This document shows positions 47,501-59,500 of a stretch of DNA of 64,000 nt, one piece after another. The stretch is from Aplysia californica (taxonomy: Eukaryota > Mollusca > Gastropoda > Aplysiida > Aplysiidae). Location: contig NW_004797380.1 of NCBI RefSeq assembly GCF_000002075.1, positions 188,355-252,354 of the forward strand, given 5' to 3'. Position numbers and translations under genes: made by a program. The notes under the pieces were generated by a model that saw only the letters and a program-made list of their open reading frames with translations, was not told the origin of the DNA and did not search any database. The stretch's first letter is position 1, and every line of letters starts with the position of its first letter.

Positions 47501-48623
47501 ATAGGTGATCGTTAGAGCAGGACTGAATATGTTATAAGGTGGAGGATGAAAATGTTTTTCTCATTTGACTTATATTCTAAATAATGAGGGTTTTTTAGGA
47601 TGTACTCCAGTCTTGTGGACATCAATTGGCTACCGCATAGATTGTTCAAGGTCTCTACTTTCGTGGTTGTCTGCCTTGAATATCAAGTGGACAACTTGCT
47701 ATAGCTGGCATATTTGGTCATCTCATCAGAGATGGATTTCCATTAGAACGTATCTTTTTTCATGACTGTTTTTAACCATATTACTTGCAGGAAAGAGCTT
47801 TCCAAATATAGTTTTCAGGTCTTTGTATTTTTATCATGTACTTATTTCTTGCGTCTAAAGGTGCACCCTTGTTCCTAAGATTTTTCCCTGACAAATGCAA
47901 GTTTACCACTGACAGAAATAGGGTTAAGCCTGTCTGGATGGATTCTCAATTTTGATCCCTCAAATCAGGATGGGAGAGAGGGTCTGACTCACCTTTGACT
48001 TGACTTTGGTTGTACTTTTTCCACCAAAGTGAATAAAAGATGAAGTGCTTTTCCAGTACAAACTTCATTTTATTGTGTGCTCAAAATTTTCCTCTGTCTT
48101 TTTCTCCAGGATGCATTGGCCACTATGTCTGAAGAGACGAGAAGGTTGCTGAATGCCTACAACAATATTGTATCCTTTGACAAGAACAGTGGTCTAGACT
48201 TGATCCTTATGAATTATGGGTAGAGAGTTGGGCAATCATTGGGATTTTTGGTTTGGATTAACAATTCCTTTGTCATAACCATGAACAAATAATTGTAACA
48301 TGTTTAGCGATTGTTTTGGACTTATAACATACCAGGTACACTGAATAAACATCAAGGCCAAGGGAATGGGTTTGATTAAGTCAAGCTTGCTGATCATCAG
48401 TCTCATTGAAAAAGACAATTTTAACTTCCTGCGTTATTGATACTATAATAATTTTTAACAACCACTTAGGTTTCAGTTTTTTCAATTTATTGTCTTTGTA
48501 TTGAAATGTGTAAACATTGCATTTATTTCCTTAACTGTGCTCCAGGTTTCTCTTCTGTCCAAGCAGTTTATTCTCTGGGATGAGCATGTCACACAGTTGG
48601 AGTTACAAGCTCAGAAGAAATAA
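35522..48623 (+). CDS. DCTN3: Dynactin subunit 3 (p24), complete, 8 coding exons
   Basis: Smallest shoulder/arm subunit of dynactin, the cytoplasmic dynein cofactor. Coding exons: 35522-35620, 41831-41851 (21 bp), 42557-42641, 43256-43342, 44383-44466, 47143-47201, 48110-48169, 48546-48623. All have GT/AG borders and the phases close: 573 nt, 190 residues (human 186). Recognition comes from EQRVSSLEALVFG (human ARVEELERWVYG), LPDLKKYLDHRYTDE (IEDLIKYLDPEYIDR), AVPKYTENLQTLSQVQIDQQ ([20 protein letters not shown]) and LLSKQFILWDEHVTQLE (LLSKQFVQWDELLCQLE). The protein is mostly helical/coiled coil. An AG directly before 35483 (tattttag) may end a 5' UTR intron. The stop codon lies inside an AATAAA hexamer (48619-48624); a better placed polyA signal is at 50183. 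The microexon is the least certain piece. Confidence 0.93.
35783..36385. mobile_element. Foldback element with nested inverted repeats (DCTN3 intron 1)
   Basis: The outer arms, about 35783-35902 and 36265-36385, are inverted relatives over roughly 120 bp (ggctatctctcca, aatcgttggtggggtcaaaa, tccccaaatgggac against their complements). An inner pair, about 36030-36052 (gactttcgtaacaagcgatc) and 36157-36185 (its complement, diverged), lies inside. No reading frame. Confidence 0.75.
36431..36455. repeat. C25 homopolymer
   Basis: Run of 25 C (poly-G on the minus strand), just outside the foldback element. Confidence 0.9.
37202..37386 (+). other. Unrecognised protein-like segment (short ORF or fossil exon)
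   Basis: ATG at 37202 opens a 36-codon frame (MAEIQEKFRQNAKINGTG ... VYNFSSSLEN). From about 37260 another frame reads protein-like (IKKEADGVQLQQFIRKLNKP, MLHDFAFGAIEKS) up to an AAG/GTG junction near 37375. The upstream 36940-37200 is GC-richer than its surroundings. It could be a short gene's first exon, a retrocopy with a frameshift, or chance. I do not recognise a family. Confidence 0.2.
38105..38290 (+). mobile_element. LINE 3' tail remnant with C-terminal zinc-finger-like motif
   Basis: The frame SHVCSMCGRDCHSRITLMSH ends at a stop at 38210-38212. CX2C with GRDCHSRI and SH is the usual last segment of many LINE ORF2 proteins. The following atatccatggtcgatgatca resembles their 3' UTR. 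Upstream RT sequence is not visible. Confidence 0.6.
38300..41830. other. Remainder of DCTN3 intron 1
   Basis: Mostly AT-rich intron with no exon I can support. Contains ggtagcgtaaacacagcctc (38357-38376), shared with 12356-12375, and a GC-rich block at 38885-39000 of unknown origin. The 60-100-codon frames here show no family features. Confidence 0.4.
42137..42309 (+). repeat. Imperfect tandem duplication, about 85 bp unit, in DCTN3 intron 2
   Basis: Two adjacent units (about 42137-42219 and 42220-42309) share cttgaa..., ttgggaa(a)g.act, and ttgttcttctgcttagcttt tcaat. Diverged by several substitutions. Confidence 0.85.
43460..43980 (-). mobile_element. tRNA-derived SINE, family B (in DCTN3 intron 4)
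   Basis: On the minus strand a tRNA-like head has A-box-like GTGGTTAGGTAC and B-box-like AGTTCGATACCC (about 43910-43960). A body follows containing the reverse complement of cttgctcaaggacacacccc, a block common in invertebrate SINEs, and an A/T-rich simple tail (about 43460-43620). The body is unlike family A. Confidence 0.7.
44690..44830 (+). repeat. Dispersed repeat family E, copy 1
   Basis: Shares gtgaaattcatacata, taacgaaaagatttc and tttctttgtatt with the reverse complement of 50320-50475. Confidence 0.7.
45185..45465 (+). repeat. Dispersed repeat family D, copy 2
   Basis: Direct-orientation partner of 31740-32380. Includes the 76-codon frame at 45080-45310 in part, which is therefore not a gene. 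Confidence 0.75.
45451..45722 (+). mobile_element. Dispersed repeat family F, copy 1
   Basis: Begins actctttatctcgggcaagc and ends gtagggccccggcatagagt. The copy at 50879-51156 is reversed. Shared blocks include gctcgcggtcagaacc, attcctttac and agaggtctgttttatcagga. The ends tactctttat / agagtta suggest a short terminal inverted repeat. Confidence 0.75.
46083..46100. repeat. G18 homopolymer
   Basis: Uninterrupted poly-G run in DCTN3 intron 5. Confidence 0.9.
47335..47527 (+). repeat. Dispersed repeat family C, copy 3
   Basis: Contains agggaaaagtggtcctctta, gacgggtgg, gacagtgtcattg and aggtgattgtcttgg in the same order as copies 1 and 2. Lies in DCTN3 intron 6. Confidence 0.75.
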
Positions 48624-50182
48624 AATGTTCTTTAAAAATGTATCCATTAGTTCTTCTATATATATATTTTTTGAACTGTGGTCCTTCTTGGACTTGAGGC
48701 CATGCCTTGTGATACTGCCTCCCTAAGTCACATTATTTTCTTCCAGCTTTCTGTTATCCTGTGACACATTTAAGGTTCAAAATGGGTTTTTTGTTGCTCT
48801 GCCAAGGGGGAGGGTTGTTAGATTATCCCTATTATTTCATTCTTGAGATTATTGTCTTAAAAATAGTGTTGCTGTTTCCAGCATTGTGAATGTTAAGTAG
48901 GCAGTACAAACTGAGGGTTCTTAATATTCCCTTTCTCAGTACTATTTCTATGACCAAATAACATGCAGATAGATGTCATTGTGTCTGAGGACTGCCTTCA
49001 TATTGTTTTGATAGCTTGTGTGCAAAAAATGTAAGTGTTGATCACCTTGCTTCATTCATTGGTGTGGATACTTTGAATGAGATTTGCTCCTTTGATTATA
49101 TATATCTAACACAATAGCCAAAGGGAAATAGTGGAACGTGACCTAAGAGGCAAGAAGTAGTGATTAGTAAACTAACATATTGAAAAGGAGATGTTACACA
49201 AGACTGAGTTAATGGGAAATTCGAAGAAGGTAGGCTACACTGAATGGGACTGGGACAGAGACTGGAAAAAAGAGTCGCTAAGAATAAAGGAGAGAAAATA
49301 GACATTGTGACTGAAGGAGGGCAAGAGAGAAAGAGTAAGCACAAGCTGCAGTGTGGGAAAGAAAATGTGATAAGGCATGGTGTGAGACAATTGAATTTCA
49401 AGATGCTGTTTTGTTCAGGTTGTGTAAAGTACCTTGCTGCAGGAAACTGTCGTTCATATGGGATGGTCTTCATTTATGTGACAATGATTTAAATTTTAGT
49501 AGAGCATAAACATTGCTTTTTACAATGTTAACTTTATATAAATTAGTCCTGGTCCAAGAGAGACCGGACACTGCCTGATATACGGCCACAATTATGTTCT
49601 TTGAACAAAATGCTGGTTTCTGGAGTTTTTCTGCAATATGACGAACAACAGTGCTGTTTGTTTCTTGAACGTTTAGGCAGTTTTCAGCTTTCAAGGCGAC
49701 AGCTCTTTATTTTATTTTCTTTGAAATGTTGACGAAATATGAAATTTTGCCAAAACTTATTGAGGCTGCCAGTCTTTGTTTTTTATTATGCCACCAGCTA
49801 CTTTAGTTAGTTTGGGCAGTTGGGCCTACTATGTTATGTGTACAGCCTCCATCTCTCAAGGATCCAGTAATTTTTGGGATGCCCTGTACCCCTTCGGTCT
49901 TTAGTTCAAATTTATGTATCTTTGGCTTTACGAAAGTAAGTTATTTACACATTTTGACATCTTAGTATAGTTTTCCCATTTTCACTTCCTACCCCGCCTC
50001 CTCAAATAATATTGTTATTATCTTTTATGCTGTGTAAAAACATTACAAAATGTTTTTCAATGTAAAATTATCTGCTTGTCATCACCATTTTTCTTTAGTG
50101 CAATACTGTGAGGACCACTGCAATGGTGTTGGTTGCTTTCTGTGTAAGATTGATTTGAATGTTTGCTGCTAAAGTTGTTCAT

Positions 50183-50188
50183 AATAAA
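50183..50188 (+). terminator. Candidate polyadenylation signal of DCTN3
   Basis: AATAAA followed by a T/G-rich stretch (tgtttccctgaactgtgatt), about 1.56 kb after the DCTN3 stop. The intervening sequence has no gene or recognised mobile element, so it reads as 3' UTR. The hexamer overlapping the stop codon would leave essentially no UTR and is less likely. Confidence 0.5.
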
Positions 50189-50319
50189 TGTTTCCCTGAA
50201 CTGTGATTTCTCCTGGTTTATTTCCCGTTAATACTGTCCAACACGTTTGTTTCTTGGAACAGGAACTTTGAACAAGGTTTCCAAATCAAGTTAGGGGATA
50301 TAATATAACTATGTGTACA

Positions 50320-50475
50320 GTCTAACATGCGCATGGTGAAATTGGCAGGAACCAAAAATCTTTTCGTTATAATGTATGAATTTCACTATGTAACACCTAC
50401 ATGTTTTAAATACAAAGAATATACTTGTAAAAAAAAAAGATTCAGGGCCTGAAATAGCATGTCTGCTATGTGCTC
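50320..50475 (-). repeat. Dispersed repeat family E, copy 2
   Basis: Reverse partner of 44690-44830. First of three adjacent repeats downstream of DCTN3. Confidence 0.7.
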
Positions 50476-50480
50476 GCTAA

Positions 50481-50719
50481 ACTCTATATTGTCACTGCAC
50501 AAGAAAAATGGCATAACTCAAGAATTGCAATGCGACTAGCTTTTTATTTTGTTTGGTGGTACTTTATACATTTTGGTAAAACAAAAATAAAAATGCGCTG
50601 ACTGTCACAAAAGTTTTTCCAAGATGATAAATAATCTCGTTCAACAGTTTTTTCCATTTATCTCAAAAGTAGCAAGAATGAGATGTGCCATTTTGCTAGA
50701 GCGGTGACAATATATAGTT
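50481..50719. mobile_element. Foldback MITE, about 240 bp
   Basis: Left arm 50481-50518 (actctatattgtcactgcac, aagaaaaatggcataact); right arm 50678-50719 is its inverted relative (agatgtgccattttgctaga, gcggtgacaatatatagttc). No reading frame. Confidence 0.75.
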
Positions 50720-50878
50720 CTGGAGGCACCGACCTTTACTTCACTTTTTAGAAGAAACCACATACCCTTCAGATCTCAAGATTTAAATAAAACGAAGGTA
50801 ATGTTCAATATTCCTAGGAACGTAGCAGAGCCAAATTTTCATAAATTTGTTCAATTGCATAACTCTTCATCTCCGAGG

Positions 50879-51156
50879 GGGGTAACCCCACTAAGCCAGG
50901 GCCCTTTTTTTGGTACTAAATCTAAAAATGACAAAAACGTAACTAAAAAGGTAATTAAATCAAAACAAGTGAACCTGTTTTGATAGTTCTTTATCTAACG
51001 AATGAACTCCCGGTAAAAGAGACCTGTTTTTTTTTGGCAATTGTTGAAAAGTAATTTGATGTCAAAAGTCATCGTAAAGGAATGTGCCTGCGGCTTACCG
51101 GCACAGGGGTTCCGACCGCGAGCTGAAGGGAGCGACTTGCCGGAGATAAAGAGTTA
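50879..51156 (-). mobile_element. Dispersed repeat family F, copy 2
   Basis: The reverse complement starts taactctttatctccggcaa and includes agctcgcggtcggaacccct and attcctttacgatgactttt, matching 45451-45722 in order. Confidence 0.75.
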
Positions 51157-52831
51157 AGATATCTGTGTATCCTTATAAAATACTCCAGGATTGAGCTGTT
51201 CGTTTTGTATCCCCACTTTTTTAAAATGAGCTCAGTGGAGGTTCACAGCTGCACAAATGGAAATCCCCAATGTGTTCCCGACTTATTGCTGATTCTTTGT
51301 ATTGTTATAAAATTTTAACAAGACACTTTTTTAAAAAATCCCACAGCCAATGAATAATTATTGTATTCAAACTTTAAATACAACAATTTAGTGTTCTGTA
51401 TTCTCAAGTGATCCAGCCTCTTACAGTTTTAGAAAAAAAGAATAGAACAGTGAAGACTGGGGAGGGAGGGGTGTGGAGATGAAGCAGTTGGTTTGCCATA
51501 ATTCCAGAAATGACACATGCTTTTTAACATTACAACCCTCTCCATTCTCTTTCGATGAATCAAGGTACTTTTTGACTCTAATTATGATGCTGTTAATTTC
51601 AAATGTACACTTAACCAGCTTTTCTTCAATGGTTTCATTCTTCTAGTGGACATGTTACCTTCTGCTCATATTTCGTTGTAGTGAGAGTGTTACCGCACTT
51701 GCAACACAATAAGGTCATAAGTGCAGAAGATTAAAAGTGTCACAAGAGAGTAATAAACACAAAAAAGGAGGAGTCTCATACTTCATGCAGGATGAATATA
51801 TTGATGACTGGTTTGCTTCACTGTTTACAGCCTATTTTCAACTCAGTTATATAAGCACCAAGACTGGTATTCAGATATTTGCCCTCGATCAAATGTAGGT
51901 GTTCTTTGAGTGCTAGACAAAGCTACTTTCAAACACTTGACTTTTGCAGCAAGAAAGAGTGTGGTCAAGGAGTGTATACACCAACACAATAGCCCCCACG
52001 TACGGTTTGGTGAAGGCAACAAATTACAACGGAGAAAAGGGTGGAGAAAATGGCACTTGCCAAACTTCCTCAGAGTGAAATTCTGTCACCCCATCCTGAA
52101 CCTCATAACCCACTTTTCCTAAAATTGCCAACAACAGAGTCCAATTTCCCTGCAAGCCAGAGTTAGCATACATGCATCTTATCTGACCAAGGTGGTGTAT
52201 TTAACCAAGAGCAACAACAGACTGCAATTTCCAGGAGTAGAGTTTAATTTTTTTTAAAAGAAAGTCAACAACAAAAAGAGCATGGTAACAGAAACACCAA
52301 AATCTTGTATAATCATGCACAACAACGATGAAGAACACCATACACAATGTGAATTTATAATAAGATTTTTAAAAATTAAAATAAGATGAGAGCCTGTCAT
52401 CATTTACTCCAAATGTCATGAGCCCTGATGGACTGAATATAAATTAAATTATTTATAATATATACACAACTGTTTTCCCATCTTAGTCTGAAAAATCTAC
52501 ATGTCTTATCGATCAAAAGGAGGCAGACTTGTTCAACCCTTTGTGTCATAGCCAACTCAGGCTGAGCAGAATCGTGCATCCCAGCAGAAAGACAGAAACT
52601 ATTAATCTTGCACCACAGACACAGATGTGAAATGTGTTAAAAAATAAAAAGGTGATAAAAGCATAACAAAATTAAAGTTGCAGAATATTCATAACAAAGA
52701 CCTACTTTTGATTACGAGCAAGAATCCAAAATCTTTAAAATAAATACATAAGTACACAAAGTAACAACAAATCTATTATTTCACAATGAGCTCAACCATT
52801 ACACACTGTTCTTGCGCTTTAACATAGACTG
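51157..52831. other. Unassigned sequence between DCTN3 and CROT
   Basis: No exon supported on either strand. Contains the SINE tail at 51685-51740; otherwise AT-rich. Confidence 0.35.
51685..51740 (-). mobile_element. Degenerate family-A SINE tail
   Basis: The + strand reads gtgttaccgcacttgcaaca then aataaggtcataagtgc, matching the reverse complement of the SINE tail block. No tRNA-like head is visible. Confidence 0.5.
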
Positions 52832-53491
52832 TAACGGGAGGAGCTACCCTTGCCTTGAGGACCATTCTCTATGTTTGTTGCCCACGATCAAATCTAAGTA
52901 CACATTTAAGTTAGGCATAGTAAAATCTCTTGATACGCAATTTTATTTTGGCATAGCTACAGATGTTGCTATGGAAACGGCCGCCATCTTCAAAATAAAC
53001 AATGAATTTCAAATCCCTAAGGCTAGTCTATTTACCGACCCAACTTGACCAAATTTGGTGAGAGTATACCTATCAGAGTAACAGCAAGTTTTTTGCAATA
53101 CGTGCAAAAGAGAAAAAAATATGAGAATTTTCCCAAAGTATAAAAAACATTTTTTTCTAAATTTAGGTTGCGTAATCGCTTGCCAAAGGAAAAGAGTTAT
53201 TGTTTCCACAAATATCTCTCTGTTACATTGATGGCAGTCTTCCCAGCTGTTTCCTGAAAGTTTCATGTCAAAATTAAATTTTGTGAAAGACGACAATTAT
53301 TGTGAAAATTCACTATATTAACCCATCCTCATGTTTTCAAAGGCAATTTACGAGGAGAATAAAAACTTTCTCATTTGTCTCCATGCTAATTTTAGACCCA
53401 AAAAAACTGGTTGATCTTCAAAAATCAGCCAACATAAAATTTGCATAGCCTGACCCAAAATCTGAAAAATCAAGGGTCGCTCCTCCCCTTA
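52832..53491. mobile_element. MITE with 21-bp inverted ends, 660 bp
   Basis: Left end TAACGGGAGGAGCTACCCTTG; right end CAAGGGTCGCTCCTCCCCTTA, which is its reverse complement with two mismatches. The 78-codon frame 52812-53048 and the 95-codon reverse frame 53009-53296 lie in it and show no transposase features. Confidence 0.75.
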
Positions 53492-56400
53492 ATGCGTAAG
53501 CCTAAGAAGAGCATTAATACCAGCCACAGAGCTACTGCTGTGACAAAAGTTGCAATTCATAAAGACACATCTAGTCTACTTCAGCCTGTGAGACACTGCA
53601 CTTGTCAAAGAAAACCAACGTTTTCTTGCCATTCTCTTATTTCAGTGTTGAACAATCTTATATTTTGCAAGGTTTATTTGATATTTGTAAACCACCACTT
53701 TTAACACTTTCCCCCCTACACAGAGCACAAAGTGCAAAACCTTCGTCTCCATACATACCAATACCACAAAGCAGAGCTTGATTTGGAAGGAAATTGGGGT
53801 ATATCCGTACTATAATCAATATGATCAAGTGGTCTGTATCTTTCCTGTTCCCGAAAAATGTGATGAGCACGGCCGCAAAAGTGGGGCAACAACTGAACTA
53901 TTTCATCACAGCATTGTCGGGTCATAATAATGATAATAATAATGTTTGTAATTTATTTTATAATCTAGACAATTTTTATAGCCCCCGCTCCAATACAATA
54001 TAGCTCTACGCATTTTAACAATACCTTTTTCTCAATACAAAATACACATCCATGAATGTTATATGCTCTTTAGATTAACGCCACAATATAAACAGACATT
54101 CATACTATCACAGCACAATTGATGATGATTATGCACTCCGCATGAAGAACATTAGAGTACTATGAAGAAGGTTGAAGAAGGACTTACTATCAAGAAGACA
54201 TTTCTTGAAACATGTTCATGAATCTTGAATTTTGCCTCCGCCTTTGTTTTTATCCTTCAAAAGTTGTGGGAGAGAGTCCCAGATAGATGGGAATAGATGG
54301 GAATAGATGAGAAAATGACCTACCACTACTGCCAGCAAGTTTTTAATCAAAAAACAAAAAAATTGTAGCATGCAACAGCTAAGATGTGAATTTTTCTTGT
54401 TCTTTGAAGCATCATAACTGACAGGATATGAACCGCTTTCTAACCCTATCTAAGGGTTGCCATTCGTCTCCATGCATCATCAATCTCTACTCTTTTAAGC
54501 GCTCAAGTTTACCCTTTAAAAAATTACTGTAAAATCAAAGTAAGAAGTAATAAATGCAGTAAATGCAGGGTCCAAAGCAGATCATTAATAAAGCCTTTCT
54601 GAATTTATTTTTTTTAAATGCAGCACCAAATTATGCGTATAACGTGTGAAAAGATGATTTATAACACTTAGGCAAAATCCATAACAATAGAAATTACCCA
54701 GTACAAAAATAAAGAAACAAAATTTTGCAATACAAAAGTTCCATCTTTGTATTGGTGAGCTAAAAATAAGACCTTTGCTTTAATAATCACAAGACAATGC
54801 ACCTACATGAGAAAATCTAATATCTGACATCAGTGTCTCTCTTTCTCAGAGATACAAAAGTAGGTCCTCGAACTCTATTCTAGAACTGTTTTAGGGCCCG
54901 TCAGTTGCACTTACATCAAACTTTCTCCCAAAACAACCTCTGCTCACTTCACCAGGTATTTGGACATTCTGAGGTGATATTTCACTAACCATCCAGCTAA
55001 CAAAGAATCTCTGAGAACACTATAATATAGTAAGCCAGGATACTTTAAATCAAATTTCTATCCATAAAATCAGTTATATTGTCAGATATGTACAACAAAA
55101 TGCTAAATTTCACGAATGATTAAATATCCTCCTTTGATTTTTGTGTTTAGTTTTCCATACATCCCCCAAACCAAACAAAATAAAACAATTAAAAAAAAAA
55201 AATTACAACAGACAACATGAAGATACTTCCCTTTTCCATCATGATTTCTAATAAAGGGTAGGTACGACATAAAGGATAAAGATATTTAGACAAATAATAG
55301 TTTATAACTGGTCCCTCAGTTCGCTTGATCAAGAAAATCAGGTAAAAAAACGGAGCTCATTTGTCAGACAGCCAAAAATCTTACAAATACAAACTTTTGA
55401 AATTTCTTGAACATTCTCCTTTTGTACAATAAACCCTTATTTCCTTGGAATGTTTACATGAAAAGTAAAATATTTAAAAAATTGATTCTATCAATCGGTT
55501 TTCACAACATACAGCACACTTATGCAAATATATCATTATTACATATCCTATTTTGTTCTTGACAAAAGTATAAATCACGGGAGTATTCATAGCGAAAATA
55601 GTTCACGACTAAAAACCACTTACCAATAAAATTAAATTTCCATTCTAATTTATCTTTGCACCTACACCCAACCTGATGAGGACCAATAGCTACAAGTTTG
55701 AGCGAAAGTCTACATTAATAGTTGCACACATCTGCAGTTGAGATCATGCTGTTCTTGAACATGTTGTCCTCCCATGGCCGATAGACAAGATAAATTGCAA
55801 ATCACAGAAACTCGAGTCATAATGGTCACAGCATTACCAGACAATAATCATATATATTTATGTCATTCTTCTTGTTCCACACTGCTCAGTTCATATTAAC
55901 ATTATTTCATATTTGTGCTACAGCCAACACTACTATATATACAGGTTAGCCAATGTGTTCATGCAAACAAACATTAATAGCCTTATACGTTTTCAGTTTC
56001 AAATGAAAACATCTACCGTATATAAGCACTTTATTTCCCAAAGGAAAACGACATTTTCTTTTAATGGAAAGTATTTGACATTTGCCAAGTCAACAATTAA
56101 CAAAAGTTCAAATAACAAATGTTCTGCTCAAACAGGGATAGACTCCAGTCTGGAGGGGGAGCACTGAAAATAGGAGACGCAGTTGATACATATTTCGTCA
56201 TATTAACCTCCACAACAAAAAGCATACAAATGTTCTGTAAAAATGGTTAGAAAAGGAAGGTCAAAACCTCTAGTGCATTCCTCTTCTCCTACTTTCTCTT
56301 CCCTCTATTGGTACAATACTTAAAACAAACAAGAGAATATCACTTGATATAAAAAAGTACCAAAACTTTAAAAAAACACACTGATCTACTTAATGTCTTA

Positions 56401-56506
56401 CAATACCATGAAACAAAAAACTTGTACTTATACAGAACATATGCAAAAGAGAAAAAAAGTTTAAGATATAAGGCGACATCTCTGCCTTGAGCTGTAAAGA
56501 ATCCAG
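53492..56506 (-). other. Likely CROT 3' UTR/flank, no other gene seen
   Basis: AT-rich sequence immediately 3' of the CROT stop. A candidate AATAAA (minus) lies at 56030-56035. No exon of another gene is recognisable. Confidence 0.35.
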
Positions 56507-59500
56507 TTACAACCTGGCTGTTGAGGATGCTGTCCCTTGATCAACTAAAGCCTTGATTTGATCCAAAGCCTTGGTCAAAGAATGTCCAAACTTTTTGTTA
56601 TCTGTTTCCTCATCTGCATTCCATGTTGTGATGTAGAATGTGAGCCTGACAAGAGAGATATAAACGCACACCTGCTTTATTCTGGTGTATTAATCTATAA
56701 ACAGGGATACCACTCAACAGTTTTGAAAATAGCTGAAAATCCACGCGCCACGGTCTCGCTAACAAATAAATATCAATTTGAAACCCAAAGGGTGTACACA
56801 GATAGAAATGACAAACAAATATAAGCAATGGGTGTACCTAGAGAGAAATGAAAAACAAACAAAAACAATGAGTGTACATAGAAAGAAATGACGCAAGTTG
56901 TGCGTGTGTGGGTTGTTTTTTTTCAAACTATAGAATCTATCTCGATCTCAATAACGAAATAGCGGATCAGGATCAAAATACCGGAAAAAAGCGGAAAAGT
57001 GACATCACTGTATAAAGCATTCTTTACACATTTTTCCTTTTCATTTTATAGCTGTCTGTGGAATATAATCAGTCCTCTGTTATATCAACAAACAGTAAAA
57101 TTACCCTGAGGGCAGGAGAGTCATTTCACAACTTCTGTCGAAGCATCTTTTCTCCGTTTTTGCTTTAGCCATTGTCAACTTCTTTCGGTCTGATCTTCCA
57201 ACTCGGTGTCTCGTCTGAGAAAACACAAACCCCCTCACACCCCCATCACGGAGACTCCTTTCAAAACAACGTGTTGAGTCAAGTGCAATGTTGAATATAT
57301 GTCTGAAAAAAGAAACTACCTTTTATTTCCCTCAGTTTTAGAAACTGGCAATGAAGAAAAGAACTCCCCAAGAATTTGCAGCACAACCAAAACTTTTAAA
57401 GAACACAGTAAATCCATCACATAATGAATTCAAAGTATTCAAATTCAAAATATAACAGCCTTCAACATTTTGTAATAAATGTGACAGCTCACCTGTTGTC
57501 ATTGATGCGATAGAAGACTCCATAGCCATCCTTGCACATTGGCAGCACACCGCCAAGGACAGATGTATAACCAATGCAAGATGTGGAAAGGACATAGTTG
57601 CCTCCTCCGCCACTAGAAACAGAAAAACAGTTCACAGTGCGATAGGACAATAAAATCTAGAGTAAATTCACATGCCTCATATAACAATACTTAGTTTAAC
57701 TGAAGCTTAAGTCTGAAAAGTAGACTAGACACTGAAATCTATCCATGAACTAAGATACAGGGTGATCCAAAAAAAATCTACAACTTTTTTTCTGAATATT
57801 TCGCACAAAATTTGTACTAGAAAGTTGTAATTTGGAACAGATATAATGCATTCAAAAAGAATTTGTTGACATAAAATTCACAAAGAAAAAACTTATTTTC
57901 AAAAACGAAAATGGCTTTTATAAAAAACACCTATAAATGCAAAATGCACCAATTTAAAAAAGATCTTATAAGGAAAGTCATGAAATGATTGGTTTGTTAT
58001 TTCCTTTCCTTTAATTTTTAAAATCTAATCTTTCCATCCCAGTCACCTTTAAACAATATTTCTTTTCTCCTACAGAGTTAAAAAACATATTTTTAAAATT
58101 CCAGAATTTCGAGAACCATTGGTCTATATCTGTCTCGCCCGCTCAATATCAGTCGAGTGACGCAGTGTGCTATTATCAGCTATGAGGCTCGATAAACAAA
58201 AAAGTGACTTTGCGTGAAATTTTTGTTTCTTTGGATCTATTGAAAGTCTTTATTTAAGATAAAAATAAACAACTACAATCGACTATAAATATTTTATTTT
58301 GACTTATTTTGGAGGAGTGTGTGGTTTATTGTGAGCTTGGGTGACCAGACAAAGGAATTTAGACCTTGACAGTGTGTAGCTGTGAGATTATTTACAGAAC
58401 CATTACCTCAAGGCCACCTTTGCTACAACGTTCTTCATTCGCAACTATTTTTAGACTTTGACCTCTTTGCGAGCATGAATGGTCTGAAATGTAAACAGCT
58501 TGTTGTCACTATGCACAACAGATTAAACGAGGTAAGAACGGTAACTTCTAGCTCACTTCAAGCTTGTTTACGTAAACAGCACATGACTGTGTGCACGTAC
58601 CCTGCTAGCTGTTATTGTCTGTTCATCTTTTAGTTTTACACTTGGATTGACTTTAAAAATTCGTTTTTATTGAGTTTTAGTGCTTTTAAAAGATTAATTA
58701 TAACCTTCCTCTACATCTCTCAAAGTGGACTCCTTACCAAGAGGCCACTGAGGTGGTCTATGTGCATGTGTGCATGCGTATGTGTGTGGGTGTGTTTGTA
58801 TGTGTGTGTATGTGCGCGCGTGTGAGAGTGTGTGTGTGTGTGCATGTGTGTGTGTGTGCATGTGTGTGTGAGGGTTTGTGTGTGTGTGTGTGTGTGGTTA
58901 TGGTGTTTTAGTTTAATAGAAGTTTTACGGCGCTTGCAACTGCATACGGTCATATGAGCGCCAAGGGGTGAATGTCACCAGAGAAGTCCTTACAAGGAAT
59001 CAGACTTACTCTGCTCACCTCTCTAGCTTCAACAGCACAAAGTCTGCTTCGACTATCAAGGCACCCCAGAAGTAGTGGGTCAGAAGAGTGTGACAAACAT
59101 ACAAAAGAAGTAGAAGAAAAATGACAATAGTAAGGATTAGGAAAGAAAAAGCAGCAGTTCCCTGTTGTAGATCCGGCACAGTTATGAGCGTGACATTGAT
59201 GAATCAGCCCATTTTCAATTCTACTGTGCATGAACAAGAAATGTCCCCCCTTTGGGAATGACCCAAAGACACTTCAGTCAGTGGCACCACCCCAGGGGGT
59301 GTGATTATGGTGCTATTGGTAACGTATAAAAAGGTAGCGTGAACACGACATGTAAGCTTGAATTTAAAAAACAATGAACATCCAACTCACCTCTTGGCAA
59401 ATGATGGATCCATGAATATCATGGGAATGTCTCTGCCTTCCTCTCTTGCAACCAAATACAGGCCCAACATGTGACGGTCAATACCTAAAGAAAAGAAATG

